From an uncultured Mucilaginibacter sp. (GTDB taxonomy: Bacteria; Bacteroidota; Bacteroidia; Sphingobacteriales; Sphingobacteriaceae), in the NCBI GenBank assembly GCA_903891475.1, contig CAITEP010000017.1, positions 1 to 37,229 on the forward strand: DNA of 37,229 nt, read 5' to 3'. Shown piece after piece: positions 25,251-32,834 of this stretch. The notes under the pieces are model-generated. The model was not told the origin of the DNA and made no database searches. It worked only from the letters and a program-made list of their open reading frames with translations. Every line of letters starts with the position of its first letter. The first letter of the stretch is position 1. Both the position numbers and the translations under genes were made by a program.

Positions 25251-26394
25251 GCTCCAAAAAATACTTTTTATAGACCGTGATGGTACCATAATTAAGGAAA
25301 CAACTGATGAACAGATAGATTCATTTGCTAAACTAGAGTTTTATCCGGGAGTTTTACAATATCTACCTAAAATAGCCAAGGATTTTAATTACGAACTGGT
25401 AATGATAACCAACCAGGATGGTTTAGGTACTAATTCATTTCCTGAAGAAACATTTTGGCCAGTTCAAAACTTTATTCTGAAAACATTAGAGAATGATGGC
25501 ATAAAGTTTAGTGAAATTTGTGTTGACCGTACTTTTGCAATAGAAAATGCGCCGACCAGAAAACCTAATACAGGATTGCTAACCAAATACTTTGATAATG
25601 AGAAATATGATTTAGCACAATCATTTACAATTGGCGATCGTTTAAATGATGTTTTACTTGCCAATAATCTTGGGGCAAAAGCAATATGGATAAATCATCA
25701 TAATAATTTAGGTAGTTCTGAATTTAATGATACTGAAAGAGAAAATATTATCAAAAAAACTGTTGCTTTAGAAACAACAAATTGGGAAAATATTTATGAG
25801 TTTTTAAAGCTAGGAAATAGGGTGTTTGAACATAAGCGGATTACAAAGGAAACAGAGATTTATATTAAAATAAACCTTGATGGCAAAGGAGAAGCAAAAA
25901 TAATAACAGGATTACATTTTTTTGATCATATGCTGGAGCAAATTGCCCGGCATGGGAATATTGACTTGGAAATTATTGCGAATGGCGATTTGCATATTGA
26001 TGAACACCATACCATTGAAGATACTGGAATTGCACTTGGCGAAGTTTTTGCTAAGGCACTTGGCGATAAAAAAGGAATTGAACGTTATGGCTTTTGTTTA
26101 CCTATGGACGATTGTCTAGCCCAAGTAGCCATTGATTTTGGGGGAAGGAACTGGTTAGTTTGGGATGCCAATTTTAAAAGGGAAAAAATTGGAGAAATGC
26201 CAACAGAGATGTTTTTCCATTTTTTTAAATCATTTACCGATGCCGCTAAATGTAATTTAAATATTAAAGCCGAAGGTGAAAATGAACATCATAAAATTGA
26301 ATCAATTTTTAAAGCTTTTGCTAAATCTATTAAAATGGCGGTAAAAAGAGATGTTAATAATATGGTTCTGCCTTCAACTAAAGGTGTTTTATAA
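25243..26394 (+). CDS. hisB: Bifunctional histidinol-phosphatase / imidazoleglycerol-phosphate dehydratase
   Basis: This 383-residue fusion protein catalyses steps 6 and 8. The N-terminal HAD phosphatase (about 1-165) has [10 protein letters not shown] (nucleophile Asp11, Asp13), [10 protein letters not shown] and [16 protein letters not shown]. The C-terminal IGP dehydratase (about 195-383) has the two metal-binding His motifs [11 protein letters not shown] and [10 protein letters not shown] and a later repeat [11 protein letters not shown] with [13 protein letters not shown]. Fusion is a variable trait and is the normal form in many Bacteroidota and in Enterobacteria. The first codons overlap hisC. 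Confidence 0.97.
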   Translation: MNKLQKILFIDRDGTIIKETTDEQIDSFAKLEFYPGVLQYLPKIAKDFNYELVMITNQDGLGTNSFPEETFWPVQNFILKTLENDGIKFSEICVDRTFAIENAPTRKPNTGLLTKYFDNEKYDLAQSFTIGDRLNDVLLANNLGAKAIWINHHNNLGSSEFNDTERENIIKKTVALETTNWENIYEFLKLGNRVFEHKRITKETEIYIKINLDGKGEAKIITGLHFFDHMLEQIARHGNIDLEIIANGDLHIDEHHTIEDTGIALGEVFAKALGDKKGIERYGFCLPMDDCLAQVAIDFGGRNWLVWDANFKREKIGEMPTEMFFHFFKSFTDAAKCNLNIKAEGENEHHKIESIFKAFAKSIKMAVKRDVNNMVLPSTKGVL

Positions 26395-26443
26395 ATCCTA
26401 ATTTGCCTACTTAAGCTACTAATAACAAAATTAAACGCCATTA

Positions 26444-27034
26444 ATGATAGGAATAATAACATACGGAGCAGGTAATATATTCTCCTTAACCGCAGCTTTA
26501 AATAGGTTAAATATACCATATGGTATGATTGCCAATGCTGCCGATTTTGAGCTTTATGACCGTTATATAATTCCAGGGGTTGGACATGCAGGCACCGCAA
26601 TGAATAAATTGATTGATACAGGCTTTGTACCAATTATAAAAGCTCTTACAAAACCAACCTTAGGCATATGTGTTGGTATGCAGTTGTTAACAACTTTTAG
26701 CGAAGAAGGAAATTCAAACTTACTATCAATCGTTCCATTAAAAACAATAAAGTTTACAAATACACAAATGTTTAAAGTTCCGCATACAGGTTGGAACAGG
26801 GTATTTGTGGATAAGGATAATCAACTTTTTAAAAATATTCTGGTTGGTTCACATTTTTACTTTGTACATTCATACTTTATTGAGCTCAGCAACAATTTTA
26901 CCTTGGCTTCAACAAAATATAGTAATACTTTTTCGGCCGCTATTTGGCAAAATAATTTTTATGGTGTACAGTTTCACCCTGAAAAATCTGGTGTTCATGG
27001 CGAAACATTATTGATTAACTTCTCAAAAATTTAA
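26444..27034 (+). CDS. hisH: Imidazole glycerol phosphate synthase glutaminase subunit
   Basis: This 196-residue class I glutamine amidotransferase supplies ammonia to HisF. The triad is visible: Cys76 in GICVGMQLL, His178 and Glu180 in VQFHPEKS. PGVGHAG near residue 44-50 forms the oxyanion region. The ORF is 49 nt after hisB and ends 4 nt before hisA. Confidence 0.96.
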   Translation: MIGIITYGAGNIFSLTAALNRLNIPYGMIANAADFELYDRYIIPGVGHAGTAMNKLIDTGFVPIIKALTKPTLGICVGMQLLTTFSEEGNSNLLSIVPLKTIKFTNTQMFKVPHTGWNRVFVDKDNQLFKNILVGSHFYFVHSYFIELSNNFTLASTKYSNTFSAAIWQNNFYGVQFHPEKSGVHGETLLINFSKI

Positions 27035-27038
27035 TAAA

Positions 27039-27788
27039 ATGTATATTATTCCTGCTATTGATATTTTAGATAAAAAAGTTGTCCGTTTAAAAGAGGGTGA
27101 CTATAAACAGGTAACCAAATATGACGTTACATTAGAAGAAATGATTGAAAAATACCAATCAAATGGTACCAATTTTATACACATTATTGATTTGAATGGT
27201 GCAAAAAATGATTTTAGTAACCAAAGTTACCTTTTTGATGTTATAAAAAAAACAGACATGAAGGTTCAATATGGCGGTGGCATTAGAAACATTGAGAAGG
27301 TAAAGGAATTAATAGGTTCAGGGATTCATAGGGTTATAGTTGGCACACAGGCAATAACAAATCCAACATTTTTAGATGAGTTAAGTAAGGAAATTTGCGG
27401 CAAGCATCAATGCTCTAATCAGGTAGTTGTTGCCATTGATGTGCTAAACGAGGTAATAAAATATTCTGGATGGATGGAAAGCTCGCCAATAAAGTTGTTG
27501 GATTATGTGGATAAATGTCTATCCCTAGGTTTCTTTCGTTTTTTATGCACCGATATTGATAAGGATGGTAAACTAGGTGGTGCCGGAATTCAATTATATG
27601 AAAAACTGCTCGACCATTCTCCATTTATCAAATTAATAGCCTCAGGTGGTGTAAGTAGCATGAAGGATGTTGAAAAATTAAATCAACTAAATATAGAATC
27701 ATGTGTTGTTGGTAAGGCAATATATGAAGGCCATATTACGATTGATGAAATCAAAAACTGGAACTTGGAATCACTAATTTCTATATGA
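27039..27788 (+). CDS. hisA: ProFAR isomerase HisA
   Basis: This 249-residue TIM-barrel enzyme isomerises N'-[(5'-phosphoribosyl)formimino]-AICAR ribonucleotide to its ribulosyl form. The N-terminus [20 protein letters not shown] carries the catalytic Asp8, and phosphate-binding GGGIR and ASGGVSS segments are present. The second catalytic Asp lies in [16 protein letters not shown]. The stop overlaps the hisF start by 4 nt (ATGA type). Confidence 0.96.
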   Translation: MYIIPAIDILDKKVVRLKEGDYKQVTKYDVTLEEMIEKYQSNGTNFIHIIDLNGAKNDFSNQSYLFDVIKKTDMKVQYGGGIRNIEKVKELIGSGIHRVIVGTQAITNPTFLDELSKEICGKHQCSNQVVVAIDVLNEVIKYSGWMESSPIKLLDYVDKCLSLGFFRFLCTDIDKDGKLGGAGIQLYEKLLDHSPFIKLIASGGVSSMKDVEKLNQLNIESCVVGKAIYEGHITIDEIKNWNLESLISI

Positions 27789-28555
27789 AACCAATTGGAG
27801 GTTTAGCCAAGAGGATAATTCCCTGTTTGGACGTAAAGGACGGCCGAACTGTAAAAGGGGTAAATTTTGTTGATTTGCGTGACGCTGGCGATCCCGTTGA
27901 ATTGGCTTGGAATTATTCAAATCAGGGTGCTGATGAATTAGTTTTTTTGGATATAACCGCTACTGTTGAGCGTAGGAAAACAATGGTTGAGCTTGTTAAA
28001 GCCGTAGCCCGACAAATAAATATACCATTTACGATAGGCGGAGGAATTAATGAAATAGCCGATGCCGATGCTTTACTCAATGCAGGTGCTGATAAAATAT
28101 CTATCAATTCGGCAGCCGTTAAAAATCCTAAACTAATAAATCAATTGGCAGAAGCCTTTGGAATACAGTTTGTTGTTATTGCAGTTGATACAAAGTTAAT
28201 AAACAATAAAAATATTATACATTTAAATGGAGGTAGATTACCTGCTGAACGCGAGACACTTGAATGGATTAAAGAAGCTGAAGATAGAGGTGCCGGTGAA
28301 ATACTATTAACATCAATGGATTATGATGGAACGAAGCAAGGTTTTGATACAAACTTATTAAAATTAGTGAACAATATGGTTGGAATTCCAGTGATTGCAT
28401 CAGGTGGAGCTGGAACAATACAACATTTTGTGGATGTGTTTAAACAAACAAATGTTGACGCGGCTTTAGCAGCTTCAGTTTTTCATTATGGTGAAATTTT
28501 AATCCCTGATCTGAAAAAAGTGTTAAAAATGAATGAAATAGAGGTACGTTTATGA
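27785..28555 (+). CDS. hisF: Imidazole glycerol phosphate synthase cyclase subunit
   Basis: This 256-residue TIM-barrel partner of HisH makes imidazole glycerol phosphate and AICAR. The features are [17 protein letters not shown] (catalytic Asp), [15 protein letters not shown] (second Asp), [14 protein letters not shown] and ASGGAGT. The family start usually reads [11 protein letters not shown]; here six extra residues (MKPIGG) precede LAKRIIP, a start set by the ATGA overlap with hisA. The stop codon lies inside a perfect 20-bp hairpin (28552-28594). Confidence 0.96.
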   Translation: MKPIGGLAKRIIPCLDVKDGRTVKGVNFVDLRDAGDPVELAWNYSNQGADELVFLDITATVERRKTMVELVKAVARQINIPFTIGGGINEIADADALLNAGADKISINSAAVKNPKLINQLAEAFGIQFVVIAVDTKLINNKNIIHLNGGRLPAERETLEWIKEAEDRGAGEILLTSMDYDGTKQGFDTNLLKLVNNMVGIPVIASGGAGTIQHFVDVFKQTNVDAALAASVFHYGEILIPDLKKVLKMNEIEVRL

Positions 28556-28594
28556 GTTGTTAAATAAGATTATTAATCTTATTTAACAACTCAT
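28552..28594. repeat. Perfect 20-bp inverted repeat between hisF and hisIE
   Basis: The left arm at 28552-28571 is the exact reverse complement of 28575-28594, with a 3-nt loop (ATT). The left arm includes the hisF TGA. No T run follows (ATTTAAATG), so it is not a classical terminator. In mRNA it would be a very stable stem 40 nt before the hisIE start, and may lower downstream expression or serve as an RNase or 3'-end barrier. Confidence 0.9.
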
Positions 28595-28634
28595 ATTTAA
28601 ATGAACCTACTATATACCAATAATATTATTACTA

Positions 28635-29222
28635 ATGAATATAGACTTTAATAAATCAGGCGGTTTAGTGCCCGTAATTATTCAAGATGCCCAAACACTT
28701 GAAGTTTTGATGCTTGGTTATATGAATCCTGAAGCCTACGATAAGACTGTTGAGGAAAAAATTGTTACTTTTTTTTCTCGATCAAAGAACAGGCTATGGA
28801 CTAAAGGCGAAACCAGCGGAAATTTTTTTCATGTAAAAAGCATTCACCTTGATTGTGACAACGATACGCTACTTATTAAAGTAAAGCCAATTGGACCTGC
28901 TTGCCATACTGGTGAGCGAAGTTGTTTTAAAACAAATTATAACCAAAACTTTATTTTACAACTGGAAAGTATCATTGCCGATAGGTATGAAAATCCAAAA
29001 GAAGGTTCATACGTAAATAAACTACACAGCAAAGGGATTAATAAAATTGCACAAAAAGTTGGAGAAGAAGCTGTTGAAACAGTAATTGCTGCATTAAATG
29101 AAACTGAAACAGACTTTATAAATGAATCGTCAGACCTGGTTTTCCATTTGATCATATTGTTAAAAGAAAAAGGAATTAGCCTAGAACAATTAGCTAAAAA
29201 CCTTGAAAACAGGCACAAATAA
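28635..29222 (+). CDS. hisI: Phosphoribosyl-AMP cyclohydrolase / phosphoribosyl-ATP pyrophosphatase
   Basis: This 195-residue HisIE fusion performs steps 2 and 3. The N-terminal HisI part (about 1-105) has [30 protein letters not shown], and zinc/magnesium ligands in [15 protein letters not shown] and CHTGERSCF. The C-terminal HisE part (about 110-195) has [31 protein letters not shown] and [15 protein letters not shown]. The gap of 79 nt from hisF is the longest in the operon and contains the hairpin. Confidence 0.96.
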   Translation: MNIDFNKSGGLVPVIIQDAQTLEVLMLGYMNPEAYDKTVEEKIVTFFSRSKNRLWTKGETSGNFFHVKSIHLDCDNDTLLIKVKPIGPACHTGERSCFKTNYNQNFILQLESIIADRYENPKEGSYVNKLHSKGINKIAQKVGEEAVETVIAALNETETDFINESSDLVFHLIILLKEKGISLEQLAKNLENRHK

Positions 29223-29247
29223 CTTTTCTAAAAAATAATAATCTAAT

Positions 29248-30159
29248 ATGGTTATTGAAAAAAGAGCCGAACTGCTTGGGCATAACAATCCAATATTTAC
29301 GCTGGAACTTTCAAATAAACCAGGTATTTTATTTACCGGTGGCAATGATAAGGGCTTGGTAGAGTGGAGTTTAAAACGCCATGAATTTATAAAAATACTT
29401 TTTCCAGTTCAGGCTACTATATATGCCATACATTGCCCAAAGTTCATTCCATTATTATTTACAGGTTTAAGAAACGGTGATGTTGTTGTTTATAGCTTTA
29501 TTGAACAAAAAATAATCACTCTACTTAAACATCACATAAAACCAATTTTTGATATTATCTCAAGTCAAAATAAAAATGAATTGATTATTGCATCTGAAGA
29601 TGGGACTACTTCAATATGGGACATTGCCCAATTAAAACTTATACATACGATTCAAGTATCAACTGATACAATAAGATGTATTGCTATTTCACCAAATCAA
29701 AAATTAGTGGCATTTGGTTGTAGAAATAATACGATTAAAGTATATAGTTTGGATGATTTTTCATTAATTAAAATATTAGAAGGACATAAACTCCCTGTAT
29801 TTTCACTTCAATTTTCACCAAATAATGAAATCCTAATTTCAGGTAGCCGAGATGCCCAAATAAAAATTTGGGATATTAAAGCATATCAAGAGGTATTGAA
29901 TATCCCCGGCCATTTGTTTGCAATTAATTCCATAGCAATTCATCCTCAGCTCCCCTATTTTGCTACTGCAAGTATGGATAAATTTATAAAAATATGGGGA
30001 ATGAATGATTTCAAACTTTACAAATCAATTAGTATAGAAAAAGGATATTCAAGCCATTTTTTATCAATAAACAAGATAATTTGGGATGATAATAAGCTTA
30101 TTTCAGTAAGCGACGATAAGAAAATAATAGTTTGGGAGCTTATTACCGATTCATTATAA
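29248..30159 (+). CDS. WD40 repeat protein
   Basis: This 303-residue protein has about seven WD40-type beta-propeller blades and no signal peptide. Clear blade ends include SIWDIAQLK, IKVYSLDDF, SGSRDAQIKIWDIKAY, ATASMDKFIKIWGMNDF and VSDDKKIIVWEL. It is probably a cytoplasmic protein-interaction platform. The start ATG is only 25 nt after hisIE with no terminator between, so it may be the ninth gene of the histidine transcript. Its 3' end overlaps the convergent NlpC/P60 gene by 6 nt. Confidence 0.88.
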   Translation: MVIEKRAELLGHNNPIFTLELSNKPGILFTGGNDKGLVEWSLKRHEFIKILFPVQATIYAIHCPKFIPLLFTGLRNGDVVVYSFIEQKIITLLKHHIKPIFDIISSQNKNELIIASEDGTTSIWDIAQLKLIHTIQVSTDTIRCIAISPNQKLVAFGCRNNTIKVYSLDDFSLIKILEGHKLPVFSLQFSPNNEILISGSRDAQIKIWDIKAYQEVLNIPGHLFAINSIAIHPQLPYFATASMDKFIKIWGMNDFKLYKSISIEKGYSSHFLSINKIIWDDNKLISVSDDKKIIVWELITDSL

Positions 30160-30915
30160 AATCCTTTTGATGGATTTTAATTTATGGGTATAATATTTCG
30201 AATCTTCGGAATAAATACCTTTTTCATCAATGCTATCAATTTTTACCTTACCCGAAGCATGAATAATAGTGTTTGAATTTAATAGTATTCCAACATGTAT
30301 TATTTTTCCCTCCTGATTGTCAAAAAAGGCAAGGTCGCCTAATTTCACATCATCAAGCCTTAATACCTCAATTCCTTGTGTAGCTTGTTGGCTGGCATCA
30401 CGGAGTAAACAAGTGCCATGTAGTTTATAAACCGCTTGTGTAAATCCAGAACAATCTATTCCAAAATGGGTTCGCCCCCCCCATTGATAGGGTGCATTTA
30501 AAAAAGAAACAGCAGCTTCCATTAAATTTTCATGGTAGCCTACATCGCCTATTATTTCAAACTTTTCATTACCTATATGGCAGGTTGTTCCTTCCAAGAA
30601 AGTCAATGAACTACCGATAGGAAGATATAAAACACTATTATTAGCAATTTTCCAAGCTTGTGTAACAGGCCGATTAGTTAAAGGTGGTGGTGTTTGCTTG
30701 AACTTCTTATAGGCAAAATGAGCTAACATTATAAATTGTAACCTACCAATCCATCCAATATAATTATCAAATGCTGTTATAATTTTAACCCAATTACTTT
30801 TCCATTCTATAATTTCGAAGATTTCACCAAAAAGAATTTGAGATACTTGCTCACTCGTATCATCAGGTTCTGCACGTAAAGGAACTATCGCAAGATTGCA
30901 TATACCATATTCCAT
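30154..30915 (-). CDS. NlpC/P60 family peptidoglycan hydrolase with SH3-like domains
   Basis: This 253-residue protein has an N-terminal SH3b-type domain (about 5-60, IVPLRAEPDDTSEQVSQI then WVKIITAFDNYIGWIG), a second SH3-like stretch (about 85-125), and a C-terminal NlpC/P60 peptidase (about 130-253). Catalytic residues are visible: Cys155 in GIDCSGF, His207 in IIHVGIL, and a third polar His219 in IIHASGKV. The family cuts D-Glu-gamma-meso-DAP bonds of peptidoglycan stem peptides. No signal peptide is obvious, which fits cytoplasmic murein-peptide recycling (YkfC-like) better than a secreted enzyme; that is inference. Convergent with the WD40 gene. Confidence 0.9.
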   Translation of the reverse strand: MEYGICNLAIVPLRAEPDDTSEQVSQILFGEIFEIIEWKSNWVKIITAFDNYIGWIGRLQFIMLAHFAYKKFKQTPPPLTNRPVTQAWKIANNSVLYLPIGSSLTFLEGTTCHIGNEKFEIIGDVGYHENLMEAAVSFLNAPYQWGGRTHFGIDCSGFTQAVYKLHGTCLLRDASQQATQGIEVLRLDDVKLGDLAFFDNQEGKIIHVGILLNSNTIIHASGKVKIDSIDEKGIYSEDSKYYTHKLKSIKRIL

Positions 30916-31015
30916 AAATTATAATAGGTGAGAATTAATTTTGACGATGACTAAAATAATCTATAATTTTTAAAATAGCAATAAAAGAAATAAAATTATT
31001 GTATTGCTATTAAAA

Positions 31016-31369
31016 CTATTCATTAAGGTGTAACCACTCCTTTTTCGCCAATAATTCTTCTTTCGATTCTCTTACATCTTCGTCATCTACACAGCAATCA
31101 ACAGGGCAAACTGCCGCACATTGTGGTTCATCATGAAAACCAACACATTCTGTACATTTATCAGGAACAATATAGTAAATGTCATCAGATAGGGCTGCCT
31201 GACTTTCTTCAGCATTTAAAGTGTTTCCATCGCCAAAATCAATAAGTCCCTTTAAGCCAGTCCCGTCCGAGAACCTCCAAGCTGCACCTGCATCATAAAT
31301 TGCATTATTAGGGCACTCCGGTTCACAGGCTCCACAATTAATGCATTCATCGGTGATTTTAATCGCCAT
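31016..31369 (-). CDS. 2[4Fe-4S] dicluster ferredoxin
   Basis: This 117-residue small electron carrier has the first cluster motif CINCGACEPECP (Cys9, 12, 15, 19) and the second CTECVGFHDEPQCAAVCP (Cys72, 75, 84, 88), with eight residues between its second and third Cys, as in the Alvin/YfhL-type ferredoxins. A ~45-residue acidic insert separates the two sites, and the C-terminus is Lys/Glu-rich. Two additional Cys (92, 93) follow. It is divergent from the acyl-CoA reductase gene, with 99 nt between starts. This pairing recurs in Bacteroidota as far as I know, but the redox partner is not shown by sequence. Confidence 0.92.
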   Translation of the reverse strand: MAIKITDECINCGACEPECPNNAIYDAGAAWRFSDGTGLKGLIDFGDGNTLNAEESQAALSDDIYYIVPDKCTECVGFHDEPQCAAVCPVDCCVDDEDVRESKEELLAKKEWLHLNE

Positions 31370-31371
31370 AA

Positions 31372-31403
31372 TTGTTTATTTGTTATAATCTAAATTAACT
31401 TTG
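31372..31403 (+). promoter_or_regulatory. Promoter of the acyl-CoA reductase gene
   Basis: TTG at 31372-31374 and TAACTTTG at 31396-31403 (21-nt spacer) fit the Bacteroidota consensus, 65 nt before the ATG at 31469. Confidence 0.55.
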
Positions 31404-31421
31404 CGTTATCTTTTAAAAATG

Positions 31422-31429
31422 CAAATATA
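31422..31429 (-). promoter_or_regulatory. -7 element for the ferredoxin gene
   Basis: On the minus strand this reads TATATTTG, a full TAnnTTTG match, about 50 nt upstream of the ferredoxin ATG (31369). No clear -33 partner is seen. The two promoters face outward with crossed starts, so their transcripts overlap. Confidence 0.5.
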
Positions 31430-31468
31430 ACAAAAAAACACTTTAAGGATTATTTGCTTACCATATAT

Positions 31469-32494
31469 ATGTCAAAAAATAACTATAAAATACAAACAAA
31501 CGCGTTTATACAACTTGGAGAAAAACTATTAAATCCTGATGCACAATTGCAGGAAATGATTAAAAATGAAAAGCATTATAACGCATGGTTTACTCCCGAA
31601 AATGTTTTACAAGCTATTAATTCAATAGCAAAAATGCTTGATGAAGTTTCACTAAATAAATGGTTGAATAATTATGACTTTATTGATAAACCAAATAACA
31701 AAAGAATAGGCTTGATTTTGGCGGGTAACCTTCCTTTGGTTGGTTTTCATGATGTTTTATGTGTACTTATTACCGGAAACATTGCTTTGATAAAATCTTC
31801 ATCACAAGATGCACGACTAATTAAATATATTTTAGAAATGCTTGTCGAAATAGAACAATCGTTTATTAACCTATATTATTTTGTTGATAGATTAGAAGGT
31901 TTTGATGCGATTATAGCTACCGGTAGTAATAACTCCTCAAGGTATTTTAGTTACTATTTTGGGAATGTACCACATATTATTCGAAAAAATCGAAATAGTT
32001 TGGCGGTACTATCGGGCAATGAAACACCTGAGCAAATTTATAGTCTTGGTTTCGATATTTTTGATTATTTCGGACTTGGTTGCAGGAATGTTTCTAAATT
32101 ATTGGTACCAACAGGCTACAATTTTAACTTTTTCTTTGAAAGTATTGAAAAGTTTGAACCTATTATAAATCATCATAAATACAATAATAATTACGGTTAT
32201 AATAAATCAATTTATTTGGTGAACTCCGATAGGCATTTTGATAATAATTTTTTACTATTAAAGGAAGATGATCGGCTGGCTTCGCCAATTTCGGTGCTGT
32301 TTTATCAATATTACAATGAAATAATAGATGCTGAAAGTATCATAAATTCACAAAGTTTTCAAATACAATGCATTGTAACTAAAATGGAGTTAAAAATAAG
32401 TAATCAAATTGTTGATTTTGGTAAAACACAACAACCTGAATTATGGGATTATGCCGATGGGGTGGATACTATTAGCTTTTTATTAAACTTATAA
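31469..32494 (+). CDS. Acyl-CoA reductase (LuxC family)
   Basis: This 341-residue protein begins at MSKNNYKIQTNAFIQLGEKL (ATG 31469; a TTG 15 nt upstream is rejected). It is an aldehyde-dehydrogenase-fold LuxC-type enzyme that reduces acyl-CoA or acyl thioesters to aldehydes. The expected active-site Cys is Cys205 in YFGLGCRNVSKLLVP. Other family features are ILAGNLPLVGFHDVL and ATGSNNSSRYFSYYFG, and HIIRKNRNSLAVLSG before it. It lacks the luxD/luxE and luciferase genes, so it is not a bioluminescence gene. Role unknown; possibly aldehyde or storage-lipid formation or lipid recycling (inference). Confidence 0.88.
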   Translation: MSKNNYKIQTNAFIQLGEKLLNPDAQLQEMIKNEKHYNAWFTPENVLQAINSIAKMLDEVSLNKWLNNYDFIDKPNNKRIGLILAGNLPLVGFHDVLCVLITGNIALIKSSSQDARLIKYILEMLVEIEQSFINLYYFVDRLEGFDAIIATGSNNSSRYFSYYFGNVPHIIRKNRNSLAVLSGNETPEQIYSLGFDIFDYFGLGCRNVSKLLVPTGYNFNFFFESIEKFEPIINHHKYNNNYGYNKSIYLVNSDRHFDNNFLLLKEDDRLASPISVLFYQYYNEIIDAESIINSQSFQIQCIVTKMELKISNQIVDFGKTQQPELWDYADGVDTISFLLNL

Positions 32495-32834
32495 TTATAA
32501 CTTATTTAATTTTGTTCTATTATTTTATGGCTACAAGTTGGAATATATTTATCAGATAATCACACAGAAATTTATGGTTTCTTTATAATTTACTATCATT
32601 GTCCAGCCATTCAAATTTCCTTATGATAATAGAATGTTAATAGATGTCTTTAAACAACCTTTCTTTCAATAACTTCTTTCAACAATAATCAAGATTAGGA
32701 ATTAATAAATAGTGTTTAATTGCCTATCCCAGATGATCAAAAAATGGTAATTGGTTTGTAATGATATAGGTGAGAATTAATTGATTTTTTAAATTTATAA
32801 TCTGATTAACTTATAATATGCAAACGCTCTTAAA
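32495..32834. other. Intergenic stretch, no gene seen
   Basis: An AT-rich gap between two convergent genes. A direct repeat CTTTCAA/ACTTCTTTCAA is near 32660-32683. The motif ATAGGTGAGAATTAATT at 32766-32782 also occurs at 30924-30940. No terminator with a strong stem is visible for either flanking gene. Confidence 0.5.

Noticed and set aside
25922..26119. ORF inside hisB on the same strand
   Set aside because: It is a shifted frame of the IGP dehydratase domain. Several similar overlapping frames in his genes, dnaB, rlmB and the glucosidase were dropped for the same reason.
31469..32494. Bioluminescence (lux) cluster
   Set aside because: Only a LuxC-type reductase is present, with no luciferase, LuxD or LuxE genes nearby.
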